NCBI GenBank assembly: GCA_003278195.1
Contig: QCGE01000001.1
Coordinates: forward strand, 62,001 to 126,000
Length of the DNA: 64,000 nucleotides
Origin: Prochlorococcus sp. AG-363-P08
GTDB taxonomy: Bacteria; Cyanobacteriota; Cyanobacteriia; PCC-6307; Cyanobiaceae
Reading direction: 5' to 3'
Position 1 is the stretch's first letter; every line of letters begins with the position of its first letter. The translations under genes were made by a program, and so were the position numbers. The notes below the pieces were generated by a model. It was given only the letters and a program-made list of their open reading frames with translations, was not told the origin of the DNA and searched no databases. This document shows positions 1-9,310 of the stretch, piece by piece.

Positions 1-2
1 AA

Positions 3-227
3 CTTGCTTCTAGTGGCTTTGCAGACACAACACGTGTTGGGGGAGGAAATCCAACTCTTGGAGCAGCCATGGCATCTTCAAATACCAATGCAATACTTAA
101 AGGAATCAAAAACTATCAATCTATTATTAATGATTTTGAAAAATTAATTAAAGAAGAGAATTGGCCAGATCTAAAAGAGCAACTCAATCAAACTAAAATA
201 CTAAGAGAAGAATTCTTCTCGTCTTAA
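3..227 (+). CDS. tyrA: Arogenate/prephenate dehydrogenase, C-terminal part (truncated at window edge)
   Basis: Frame-3 translation LASSGFADTTRVGGGNPTLGAAMASSNTNAILKGI... ending TAA at 225-227; GFxDxTRxGxGNPxLGAxMAxxN is typical of cyanobacterial TyrA. Confidence 0.7.
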   Translation, partial: LASSGFADTTRVGGGNPTLGAAMASSNTNAILKGIKNYQSIINDFEKLIKEENWPDLKEQLNQTKILREEFFSS

Positions 228-244
228 AAAATGAAAATTTAAAC

Positions 245-1750
245 CTAAATATTTAAGGATATTCCCCTCTTGGACAAAAGCTGCCTACATGCCATTAAAG
301 CAGACTGTGTAACACCTGCTGTACCTTCTCCAGGGTAAATCGAGTCTCCACATAACCATAAACCTGGAATTGGAGTTCTACTAGCCAATCCAAATGGACC
401 AAAAAAATCGGGATGCTGGCCAATACCACCTACAATTCCATTAGGTCGACCAGTCCATTTAGCAAAACTTTTGGGAGTTGAAAGCTCATTATGATGCCAA
501 TCATTAGAAGAAATCTTTAATAGATTTTCCAGCGCACATCTTATAGAAAGCTGAGATCTCTTTTTTTTATTTTTATAAGCGGCATCACTTAAATCACACC
601 ATTCAAAAATATCCGTAAAGACACTTGCAATAACAGTTGCATAACCACTAGGAGCTCGTCCATCACCTTCACTACTAATTGAGACAAATAAATCACCCGG
701 ATCATCAAGTGATAGTTGAATATGATTTGGACATTCCGCTGGTAAGAAATCTCTTTTAATTGAAGAATAGAAAACTATTGCTCCACTTGGAACGGGGAGT
801 TTTTTTAAATAGTCAACATAAGAATCAACATGACTATTGCCAGGTTCAAGCAAGTCAATTAAGCATTGTGGAGGAAGACTACACACAACATCAAGTGCTG
901 AATACTTTCTCACTTTTCCTACAGAATCTTGAACACTTACATTTACTAAATTCTTAGTGGGTTCAACATCTAAAGATATTACACGATGTTGGCAAAATAT
1001 ACCTCCTCCATCTCTCCTAATTGAATTACTTAATTGATCACTTAGAACTTGCATAGATCCATTCAAATGCCAAAGGCCTAAGGGATCCTGAGCCATTTGT
1101 AAAACTGTTGCCCCATATAATGCCGCTGTTCTATCCACTGGCTCTTGAGAATATAGTTTAAGTTGTAAATCCAAAAAATGTCTTAACCGTAAATCTTGAT
1201 TTACACCACAAAACCTTAGTAAATCAGCAACAGAGCATTTACTAAATAAACCTGAAAAAAGAGTAGATGGTCTAATTGCCTTGGAAAATTGAATGAAATC
1301 CCATGTATTTCTGAATGGAAGAATTGGGCCTCTATTTGCAAAATCCCAATTCGCAGAATGTAAATCTTCTAATAAACCCCAAAAAGATTCAGTACCAGGA
1401 AAATGTTTTTTACGCTCTTCTTTCCAACGGCCTCGATGATGCCAAAGATTAATCGGATCAAGACCATCTGCAAGATCTACAGAACATGCTGGATCTAATA
1501 AATGTGCTTTAGGCAATGGAATGCCTAAATGTTGAAAAACTCTCTGATGGCTCCCACCTATTTCAAATCCCGCAACCTGAGTAGCACCTGCATCAAATAC
1601 AAAAGGTCCACGAGAAAAAGTTCCGGCACAGCCACCTAATTGAGAATGTGCTTCAAAAAGAGTTACCTCAACTCCCTGATTCGCCAATAAGGCTGCAGTA
1701 GTCAGGCCTGCAATCCCTCCACCAATGACAATTACGGGTTCTTGTAGCAT
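245..1750 (-). CDS. crtD: FAD-dependent carotenoid desaturase/isomerase family oxidoreductase (CrtD-like)
   Basis: N-terminal VIVIGGGIAGLTTAALLANQGVEVTLFEAHSQLGGCAGTF Rossmann motif; C-terminal PGLWLCGDSIYPGEGTAGVTQSALMACRQ as in CrtI/CrtD/CrtH family. Confidence 0.75.
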   Translation of the reverse strand: MLQEPVIVIGGGIAGLTTAALLANQGVEVTLFEAHSQLGGCAGTFSRGPFVFDAGATQVAGFEIGGSHQRVFQHLGIPLPKAHLLDPACSVDLADGLDPINLWHHRGRWKEERKKHFPGTESFWGLLEDLHSANWDFANRGPILPFRNTWDFIQFSKAIRPSTLFSGLFSKCSVADLLRFCGVNQDLRLRHFLDLQLKLYSQEPVDRTAALYGATVLQMAQDPLGLWHLNGSMQVLSDQLSNSIRRDGGGIFCQHRVISLDVEPTKNLVNVSVQDSVGKVRKYSALDVVCSLPPQCLIDLLEPGNSHVDSYVDYLKKLPVPSGAIVFYSSIKRDFLPAECPNHIQLSLDDPGDLFVSISSEGDGRAPSGYATVIASVFTDIFEWCDLSDAAYKNKKKRSQLSIRCALENLLKISSNDWHHNELSTPKSFAKWTGRPNGIVGGIGQHPDFFGPFGLASRTPIPGLWLCGDSIYPGEGTAGVTQSALMACRQLLSKRGISLNI

Positions 1751-1785
1751 TCCAAAATGCCTACAAAGCTAATCAAGAGAAGTGT

Positions 1786-2694
1786 ATGCAAAAGCAATTG
1801 CTTGAATCACTTTTTAACCCAAAAGGTCCCTTTGAAGGGAATGAACTACAAAATATTTCTTGTATTCAAGATGGATCTAAGAATAAAGCTTGGAAACTGG
1901 ACTTATCTGATGGACGGAAATTCTTTGCGAAAACAGGCGATAAACACATGCTGCAAGCAGAATCAAAGAGCTTAAAAAAGCTAAGTAGCTGGGCAGATCA
2001 CTCTTTAATAATTGTTCCTAAGCCTTATCTAGTGCAAGAAATATCTGGAACATCCTTACTTCTTACACCCTGGTTAGACCTAACAGGTGGAGATCAGATT
2101 TTATTAGGCAGAGGTCTTGCTCTGATACACAAAAAATCCGCTGAACAAAGCCCAGGGAATTTTGGCTGGGATTCTGATGGATACATAGGCCTAGGGCCAC
2201 AACCAGGAGGTTGGATTAAGGATTGGGGAGAATGCTTCGTTCAACTCCGTTTAATCCCACAAATGAAAATTGCTACTAAATGGGGATTAGAAATTAGGGA
2301 TTTCGAATCTCTCTTAATAGACCTGGTTGACTTTTTAAATCAACATTCTCCTTCGCCAAGCCTTGTCCATGGTGATTTATGGAGTGGAAATGCCTCAGTC
2401 CTACTTGATGGCCGAGGAGCTCTAATAGATCCTGCTTCGTGGTGGGCTGATAGGGAAGTAGATATTGCTATGAGTAAGCTTTTTGGCGGATTTTCAAAGT
2501 CCTTCTATGAAGGCTATGAAGAAATTTGGCCCTTAAAACCCAAAGCTCATGAAAGAGTAGAAATTTACAACCTGTACCATCTACTCAATCATGCAAATAT
2601 TTTTGGAGGTTCATACCAAAAACAAAGCATATCAAGTTTGGAAAGAATTAAAAGGCAAGTCTCTTATGAAAAGGATAAGAAAGAACTAGCCTAA
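1786..2694 (+). CDS. Fructosamine kinase family protein
   Basis: LVHGDLWSGNASVLLDGRGALIDPASWWADREVDIAMSKLFGGF catalytic region of fructosamine/ketosamine-3-kinases. Confidence 0.85.
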   Translation: MQKQLLESLFNPKGPFEGNELQNISCIQDGSKNKAWKLDLSDGRKFFAKTGDKHMLQAESKSLKKLSSWADHSLIIVPKPYLVQEISGTSLLLTPWLDLTGGDQILLGRGLALIHKKSAEQSPGNFGWDSDGYIGLGPQPGGWIKDWGECFVQLRLIPQMKIATKWGLEIRDFESLLIDLVDFLNQHSPSPSLVHGDLWSGNASVLLDGRGALIDPASWWADREVDIAMSKLFGGFSKSFYEGYEEIWPLKPKAHERVEIYNLYHLLNHANIFGGSYQKQSISSLERIKRQVSYEKDKKELA

Positions 2695-3090
2695 ATATTC
2701 CTTGCGAAGATTCTGAACCTTCTCAAGAACAGCATTTCTCTTCTCACTAGCTCGAAGGTTTTGCCAACTCCACTGTCCAACTACTACCAATCCCAAAAGC
2801 TCGAGCAAACCGGGGATGACTGGCAAAAGGTTGATGGTGTCAATCACCCCTTTGATGATGATCTGGGCAATAATCACAACAGTGATAATCCCAGCTGCCT
2901 TGCCGTATTTACCCATCTGAGTCCAATCGACCTTTGCCAGCGTCTCATTGACAGTTCTCATCATTTTGCTGAACTGCTCTGAGTAGTTGATCGTGTCGTC
3001 CTGTTTTCCAGAATTGGCCACAGCTTTTTTGGTAGTGGTGGTGTTAGTGGTGCCTGTAGTCGCGTCAGAGTTTAGTTCAGTCATGTCCAA
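2686..3090 (-). CDS. CAAD-domain membrane protein (cyanobacterial aminoacyl-tRNA synthetase appended domain type)
   Basis: 134 aa, two TM helices, TINLLPVIPGLLELLGLVVVGQWSWQNLRASEKR typical CAAD motif. Confidence 0.75.
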   Translation of the reverse strand: MDMTELNSDATTGTTNTTTTKKAVANSGKQDDTINYSEQFSKMMRTVNETLAKVDWTQMGKYGKAAGIITVVIIAQIIIKGVIDTINLLPVIPGLLELLGLVVVGQWSWQNLRASEKRNAVLEKVQNLRKEYLG

Positions 3091-3137
3091 AACTCTGGAT
3101 GCAATTATGTAATGAGAATATCGAAAGTGTCTATGTA

Positions 3138-3641
3138 ATGCCAGGTTTCCTTAACTTCGAACATGATTGCCTAACAATTCTTCGTCGAAGCATGATCGCA
3201 GTTGCGCCTGAAGAAGGGTGTGCATTGTTGCTAGGCAATCAAAAGAATTCAGCAATCTTCCCAAAAAAAATCATTTGGAATGTGAGTCTGATTTGGCCTT
3301 GCTGCAATGCTTGGGAGCCAGGTTTTTTTAACCTCGATCATCGATCAATTTGTCTATCACTAGGATCTGAGCAAAAGCTAACTAGAGAAAATCGCTTTGC
3401 TCTAGATCCAAGAGAACAACTTTTGGCTCAGCGTTGGGCACGAGCAAATAATCTAGAAATCATCGGTACTGCTCATTCCCATCCTGAGGGGGATGCCTAC
3501 GTATCAGACACAGATCTTCGCTGGGGCATGTCTCCAGGATTAATGGTTATTGTTGCCAAAAATCAATTAGTTCGAGCCTGGTGGAAAAACGATAGTCAGT
3601 CAAATCAGCTACAGCCAGTGCAGCTAGCCCACTCGTCTTAA
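3138..3641 (+). CDS. JAMM/Mov34/MPN family metalloprotease-like protein (upstream ATG at 3099 also possible)
   Basis: EEGCALLLG ... IIGTAHSHPEGDAYVSDTDL matches the JAMM HxHP...S..D metal-binding signature. Confidence 0.8.
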   Translation: MPGFLNFEHDCLTILRRSMIAVAPEEGCALLLGNQKNSAIFPKKIIWNVSLIWPCCNAWEPGFFNLDHRSICLSLGSEQKLTRENRFALDPREQLLAQRWARANNLEIIGTAHSHPEGDAYVSDTDLRWGMSPGLMVIVAKNQLVRAWWKNDSQSNQLQPVQLAHSS

Positions 3642-3649
3642 ACCAGACT

Positions 3650-4843
3650 ATGGAAAAAAGCAATTCGCATCACAAGCCAAGTCAGACCAAAAAAGCCAAA
3701 TTATTACCTAATGAATTAGATCGATATGCAAGGCATATCTGCCTTCCAGAAATAGGTTTACAAGGTCAAGAGAAACTCAAAGCAGCTTCTGTGCTTTGTG
3801 TAGGAATGGGTGGTCTTGGCTCCCCAATAGCTCTTTACCTTGCAGCAGCAGGGATAGGACGAATAGGGCTTATTGATTTTGACTGGGTAGAAGAATCCAA
3901 CCTCCAAAGACAAATAATTCATGGGATGTCTTCCATAGGCCTTAGTAAAATATCTTCTGCAAAAAAACGAATAAATGAAATAAATCCAGAATGCCAAATC
4001 GATCTTTTTGAAACGTCATTAACAAGTGAAAATGCTTTGAATATAATTGAACCTTATGATGTTATATGTGATGGGACCGATAATTTTGCTAGCAAGTATT
4101 TAATAAATGATGCATGTATTCTTCTTGATAAACCTTATATCTATGGATCAGTTCAAAGATTCGAAGGACAAGCCTCTGTATTTAATCTCAATTCAAAAAG
4201 CCCAAACTATAGAGACTTAATACCAGAACCGCCGCCTCCTGAATTAATCCCAAACTGCGCAGAAGCAGGTGTGATTGGTGTACTTCCAGGATTGATTGGG
4301 TTGATTCAAGCCACTGAAACGATCAAGATAATTACAGAGATTGGAGAGCCACTTGATGGTCGATTACTAGTTTTCAGCGCACTAACCATGACCTTCAAAG
4401 AGCTAAAGTTAAAGAAAAGGATGAAGAATAGTGCTATCAAAAAATTAATTGACTATGAAGAATTTTGCAATCCTAAAAATATTTACCCAAAGACGAATAA
4501 GCCGATCGTTCCAAGCATATCAGCTAAAGAGTTAAAGAATTTACTTGATGAAAACAATGAATCGCTATTACTAATAGATGTCCGCAGTCCAACTGAGGCC
4601 GAAGCAAAATCAATCAAAGGTTCAAAACTATTTCCGCTAAATGAAATTGATAATCAAGACGCTATCAATCTAATAAAAAAAATTAGCTTGAAAAAAAAGA
4701 TATATGTATATTGCAAAAGCGGTATTCGTTCAGAGAAAGCAATAGATATCTTAAATAAGCATGGGATATTTGCGACAAATATCAAAGGCGGAATACAAGC
4801 ATGGGAAAAGATGGTAGCTGAAGAAAATCATAACCAGAAATAA
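3650..4843 (+). CDS. moeB: E1-like adenylyltransferase MoeB/ThiF with C-terminal rhodanese domain
   Basis: VLCVGMGGLGSPIALYLAAAGIGRIGLIDFDWVEESNLQRQIIH; LIPNCAEAGVIGVLPG; rhodanese YCKSGIRS near C-terminus. Confidence 0.88.
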   Translation: MEKSNSHHKPSQTKKAKLLPNELDRYARHICLPEIGLQGQEKLKAASVLCVGMGGLGSPIALYLAAAGIGRIGLIDFDWVEESNLQRQIIHGMSSIGLSKISSAKKRINEINPECQIDLFETSLTSENALNIIEPYDVICDGTDNFASKYLINDACILLDKPYIYGSVQRFEGQASVFNLNSKSPNYRDLIPEPPPPELIPNCAEAGVIGVLPGLIGLIQATETIKIITEIGEPLDGRLLVFSALTMTFKELKLKKRMKNSAIKKLIDYEEFCNPKNIYPKTNKPIVPSISAKELKNLLDENNESLLLIDVRSPTEAEAKSIKGSKLFPLNEIDNQDAINLIKKISLKKKIYVYCKSGIRSEKAIDILNKHGIFATNIKGGIQAWEKMVAEENHNQK

Positions 4844-4858
4844 ATATTTAGCCTCTAA

Positions 4859-6067
4859 TTAATAATCAACTCCCCTTTTAAGATCGACCCCTTGTTCCGC
4901 ATAATGCTTATGGCAAACCATCTCTGAATGTACACTTGCTAAATCAAAGTAAGCAGGCTGATGCTTACACCTGCCAGTAATAATTACTTCGGTTTCTAAT
5001 GGTTTTCTAAGCAAAGTCTGTAATATTGGCTCCACTGGAAGCAACTCAAGATCAACACTTGGATTTAGTTCATCAAGTATTACTGTTTTGTATAGGCCAC
5101 TTGATATAGCAGCTCTTGCAATTTCCCAAGCTCTCTCAGCTTCTACGTAATCAATAGGCTGTTGCTGACCTCTCCAAACTATGGCATCTCGTCCAGAGCG
5201 AAGATGATCTACTAAATGTGGATAACTCTCCCTTAAAGCCGCAATTGCTGCATCCTCTGTATAACCACTCCCACCTTTTAACCACTGAAGAATCAATACT
5301 CTATGACTTTTATCTTGACTAATTCCACGACCTATAGCTTGAAGAGCTTTGCCCAATGCACTAGTGGATTTGCCTTTGCCTTCACCTGTATAAATCTCAA
5401 TCCCACGACTTGGTTTTAAAGACACCAAATTATCCTCTTCTTTTGGTGGACGTCTATGCGCACGCATTTCTGAGTGCAAATCAGCAACTTTGACTAATTC
5501 AGAGGGCGCAGCTCTTCCAGTAACAATAATTTCCATTCCTGCAGGCCTAGCGATCAAGGTACTCACAACGTCTTTTATGTCCAATAAACCCAACTCAAGA
5601 ACTGGATTTAACTCATCCAATACAACAACTGAATACAGAGCACTAGCTATCGCTCCCTTTGCAATATCCCAACCTCTCTTAGCTTCCTGTAGGTCAAAGC
5701 GTGTTGAACTTTCAGCTGTAAAAAAATCAGCTCTTCCTGTTCTTACCTGATCAATTAAGTGAGGAAATCCTTGCTGAAGCGCTTCAATCGCAGCATCTTC
5801 GTCATATGCCCTTCCAGGACCCTTAAGAAAACGAAGCAACAAAACACGAGTACGCCTTTGCTCACAAATTCCAAGACCGATCGTCCTAAGAACAACCCCT
5901 AAAGCAGCTTGACTTTTGCCTTTTCCTTCGCCGTCATATATATGTAATTGTCCATGGCTTCTTTCCTGGCGATCAGCAGCAGTAACAATGCCGATTCCTC
6001 GTGCATTGCTCTTTCGAGAACCCTTGTTTTCTTTAGACGTCTTGGCTGCGTCCGTCTGTGAAGACAT
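4859..6067 (-). CDS. cobO: Tandem-duplicated cob(I)yrinic acid a,c-diamide adenosyltransferase (CobO/BtuR) family protein
   Basis: Two homologous halves each with GEGKGKS P-loop, LDELNP and (I/V)TGR motifs; start set at the MSSQTDAAK Met rather than the longer ORF. Confidence 0.8.
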   Translation of the reverse strand: MSSQTDAAKTSKENKGSRKSNARGIGIVTAADRQERSHGQLHIYDGEGKGKSQAALGVVLRTIGLGICEQRRTRVLLLRFLKGPGRAYDEDAAIEALQQGFPHLIDQVRTGRADFFTAESSTRFDLQEAKRGWDIAKGAIASALYSVVVLDELNPVLELGLLDIKDVVSTLIARPAGMEIIVTGRAAPSELVKVADLHSEMRAHRRPPKEEDNLVSLKPSRGIEIYTGEGKGKSTSALGKALQAIGRGISQDKSHRVLILQWLKGGSGYTEDAAIAALRESYPHLVDHLRSGRDAIVWRGQQQPIDYVEAERAWEIARAAISSGLYKTVILDELNPSVDLELLPVEPILQTLLRKPLETEVIITGRCKHQPAYFDLASVHSEMVCHKHYAEQGVDLKRGVDY

Positions 6068-6138
6068 ATACAAGCCTCTGTACAGATGGAGCTTAACTAG
6101 TTCTAGTCGATGTGTTCGTTTTCTAAAAGAAGAGTTTC

Positions 6139-6969
6139 GTGTCACAGTTCCACCAAATAGAGCCTCTGTCAAAACTTGAGCTAGGTCACCTTGTCTCCTT
6201 ACGCAAGTTCCTACTTGAGCTCAAGCAAGTCTGCATTGCCTATTCAGGCGGTGTAGACAGCTCTCTAGTGGCTGCTATCGCCCATGAACAACTTGGCAGC
6301 AAAGCATTTGCAGTAACAGGGTTATCTCCAGCTTTAGCTCCAACACTTTTGAATGAAGCGCGGCAACAAGCTAAATGGATAGGAATCTGCCATGAAGAAT
6401 GCATTACCCAAGAACTTGAAAACCCTTCATACAGCAATAATCCCCAAAACAGATGTTATGCATGCAAAACAGAATTGCATGGGCATCTAAATGTGATTTC
6501 TAAAAAAGCTGGCAACTTTCAATTAATAGATGGGGTCAACCTTGATGATCTTGCTGATTACCGGCCTGGCCTAAAGGCAGGGCAAGAAGCTGGTGTGATC
6601 TCACCTCTTGCAGAATTAAAAATAGGGAAACAATCAATTCGTAAAATCTCAAAAGCTCTTGGGTTTCCCTGGTGGGATAAGCCTGCACAGCCCTGCCTGG
6701 CTTCACGGTTTCCTTATGGCCAAAAGATCACTAAAGAAAACTTGCAAAAAGTAGGAGAAGCAGAAGCTTGGCTAAGAAGCATTGGCTTCAAGGAAGTTCG
6801 CGTCAGATGCGAAAATGAAAGTGCAAGAATCGAAGTTCCTGAAGAGCAAGTCAACGATCTTTTAGTTAAATCATTGAGAAGTAAAATCCTAATAGAGTTA
6901 ACATCGATCGGATTTAAGTCTGTGAGTATTGATATCGAGGGATTGATTAGCGGGAAACTAAATAGATGA
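6139..6969 (+). CDS. larE: ATP-dependent sacrificial sulfur transferase LarE family
   Basis: CIAYSGGVDSSLVAAIAHEQLG PP-loop; NPQNRCYACKTELHG; PCLASRFPYG motif. Confidence 0.85.
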   Translation: MSQFHQIEPLSKLELGHLVSLRKFLLELKQVCIAYSGGVDSSLVAAIAHEQLGSKAFAVTGLSPALAPTLLNEARQQAKWIGICHEECITQELENPSYSNNPQNRCYACKTELHGHLNVISKKAGNFQLIDGVNLDDLADYRPGLKAGQEAGVISPLAELKIGKQSIRKISKALGFPWWDKPAQPCLASRFPYGQKITKENLQKVGEAEAWLRSIGFKEVRVRCENESARIEVPEEQVNDLLVKSLRSKILIELTSIGFKSVSIDIEGLISGKLNR

Positions 6970-6993
6970 ATCCATGAATAGGCTTAAAAATAT

Positions 6994-7494
6994 TCAAAGC
7001 TTACTTTTTTCATTTTTTACCTCTATTGGCTCTCTAACAAGATTCAAAATCTCTTCTGGGCTTTCTCTTTGAAAACTTTTGAGAGATGATCCTTTTGCAC
7101 CTAACTCTTTTCTTAAAAACTCACATGCCATTTCAGGTAATGTGTGATCACCACAAGTAAAAACATCAACAGCTGCATAACCAATCTCAGGCCACGTGTG
7201 AATAGACAGATGGGATTCAGCTAAAAGTGCAAGACCAGTAACCCCCTGAGGCTCAAAACGATGAGTTATAAGGTTTAGCAACTTTGCTCCTGCTCGCTTG
7301 GCGGCAGTCGTAATAATTGTCCGCAAAAATGCTTCATCATTAATCTTGACCTGATCACACTCATACAGTTCAAGAATGCAGTGCTTACCTACAATTTTCC
7401 CCGTCTCAGAAGTGCTTTGAGTCCAATTGACTTTTATAGGCTTTAAATTTCTCCATCCAGGATTTGGATGCAAGCATGACTGGGTAGGTTCCAT
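6994..7494 (-). CDS. speD: S-adenosylmethionine decarboxylase proenzyme
   Basis: [29 protein letters not shown], the self-processing ESH site of class 1 AdoMetDC. Confidence 0.92.
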   Translation of the reverse strand: MEPTQSCLHPNPGWRNLKPIKVNWTQSTSETGKIVGKHCILELYECDQVKINDEAFLRTIITTAAKRAGAKLLNLITHRFEPQGVTGLALLAESHLSIHTWPEIGYAAVDVFTCGDHTLPEMACEFLRKELGAKGSSLKSFQRESPEEILNLVREPIEVKNEKSKL

Positions 7495-7528
7495 TTAAGA
7501 ATGCAAATTGTTCAGCACATTACTTGAC

Positions 7529-8626
7529 CTACCCTCCATCTCTAAGCAACTCAGTGTTCAGAACTTGGCAATGTCTTTTCCAATTTCCTTCAAAAGCTTC
7601 TAGATGGGTTGCTGTAATTAAGCATTGATGGCTATCTCCAACAGCATCAAGTAGCAATAGTTGTCTAGCAGGATCCAATTCCGCCAGTACATCATCTAAA
7701 AGGAAAAGCGGAGATTGACCATATATCTCACCGACAAGCTCAAGCTCAGCAAGCTTCAAGGCAAGCACCAGTGTTCTTTGTTGTCCAGCAGAAGCAAAAC
7801 GACGAGCTGGGACGCCATTCAATAAAAAAACAATCTCATCACGATGCGGGCCAATAGAACAACTTCCTACTCGCTCTTCTTGAGTGCGTTGAGAAAAAAG
7901 CTGTTTCTCAATAGATAAACGCCATGACTCTTCCTCTTCTTCTCCTTCTAAGAAACTCCCTGGCTGATAATCAAGTGTGAATTTTTCTTTTCCATTACTT
8001 AGATTCTCGTGCCATCGGGCTGCAAGCGGAAAAACATATGCCAATGCCCTCTTTCTTCTTCTATGAATTCTTGTACTTACTAATGCCATCTGCACATCAA
8101 ATGCATTTAAGAGTTCATCTCTGTCAAGTTTGGGAACATGTTGAAGATTTCTCCACAAATGACTCCGTTGTCTAAGGAGCTTGATGTAGCGAGTTATCAA
8201 ATCTGCATATACAGGTTCCAACTGTTGCACAACCCGATCAAGCCAATGTCTCCTAATAGATGGTTCTCCTCGAACCAAATCCAGATCAAGAGAACTAAAT
8301 CCCACAAAACGCAGGGGGCCTATGAGGTCTAATTGGCGCGCTAATGGTTTGTTGTTTAAAGAAGCCGACCGGCCTCCTTTCCTTCTTAACTCAAGTTGAA
8401 GAAAGTCATCAGCATTCGCTTTTGCCCTAACTAATGCTTGGGATTTATCCCAATGAATAAGGTCCTGATCACGATTAGACCGATGAGATCGAAGACTTCC
8501 AAGAAGCTCAACAGCCTCAAGCAAATTAGATTTTCCTACTCCATTAGGACCAATAATCAAAAGCCGATCCTGCTCCAACTCCAAACGAAGTTGTATGTAA
8601 TTACGGAATCCCTCTAGTTCGAGCAA
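7529..8626 (-). CDS. recF: DNA replication and repair protein RecF
   Basis: [71 protein letters not shown]. Confidence 0.93.
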   Translation of the reverse strand: MLELEGFRNYIQLRLELEQDRLLIIGPNGVGKSNLLEAVELLGSLRSHRSNRDQDLIHWDKSQALVRAKANADDFLQLELRRKGGRSASLNNKPLARQLDLIGPLRFVGFSSLDLDLVRGEPSIRRHWLDRVVQQLEPVYADLITRYIKLLRQRSHLWRNLQHVPKLDRDELLNAFDVQMALVSTRIHRRRKRALAYVFPLAARWHENLSNGKEKFTLDYQPGSFLEGEEEEESWRLSIEKQLFSQRTQEERVGSCSIGPHRDEIVFLLNGVPARRFASAGQQRTLVLALKLAELELVGEIYGQSPLFLLDDVLAELDPARQLLLLDAVGDSHQCLITATHLEAFEGNWKRHCQVLNTELLRDGG

Positions 8627-8719
8627 GTTAAGCCGAATTTTTCGAAGAGCGGTTGAAGATAAGGTACCGTGATTAAGGCCTTTATCTAGACAAGTGATCT
8701 AGTCAATTGGCCTTAATAG

Positions 8720-8793
8720 GGGCATGTAGCTCAGTTGGATAGAGCATCAGATTCCGGTTCTGAGGGTCGGGGGTTCGAGTCCCTCCATGCTCG
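8720..8793 (+). tRNA. tRNA-Arg (anticodon CCG)
   Basis: Cloverleaf gggcatg...TCAGA-TTCCGGT-TCTGA...GGTTCGAGTCC...catgctcg; acceptor ends pair with one G:U. Confidence 0.93.
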
Positions 8794-8812
8794 TATCTTT
8801 TATATAAGAAGC

Positions 8813-9310
8813 TTAAAAAAGTCTTAATCCCATAGCACGAATTCCTCCTGGATCAATCAAGAATCCATTATCGTTTAATGCTTTAATTGTTACCTCTGAT
8901 GCCGCAATGGAAATACTGCAACCGGGAACATCTCTTCGCAATATTCTCAATGTTCTATGTACTAAAACTGCAAGGAGACTACCTTGTTGATCACCAGGTC
9001 TTGCAACTAAATTCCATAAATTTGCATTCAATCCATAATCCGTAGTGGCTCTTACAAAACCAACCAATGAACCAGTTGATTCTTCAATTATGCTCAAATT
9101 GCATATACTCCTCTCCATAGCTAATTCTAATTTTTTTTGGGAATATGTTTCTTCTCTGCATCTCCAAAGTAATCTATTAAGTGCTCTCGGTGTAGGCGGG
9201 TTATCTACCTCCAGAACAAATCCTGGCGGCAAGCTTGGGAACAATGACTTATTTACAAAAGGCATCAAACTTTTATCAGCCCGTATTACGCATTCCTGCC
9301 GCAATGCCAT
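8813..9310 (-). CDS. GNAT-like acetyltransferase family protein
   Basis: 165 aa; [59 protein letters not shown] resembles GNAT motif A region. Confidence 0.6.
   Translation of the reverse strand: MALRQECVIRADKSLMPFVNKSLFPSLPPGFVLEVDNPPTPRALNRLLWRCREETYSQKKLELAMERSICNLSIIEESTGSLVGFVRATTDYGLNANLWNLVARPGDQQGSLLAVLVHRTLRILRRDVPGCSISIAASEVTIKALNDNGFLIDPGGIRAMGLRLF

Noticed and set aside
5490-6179. Plus-strand ORFs antisense to cobO (86 and 87 aa)
   Set aside because: Mirror-frame ORFs of a conserved coding gene, without recognisable motifs
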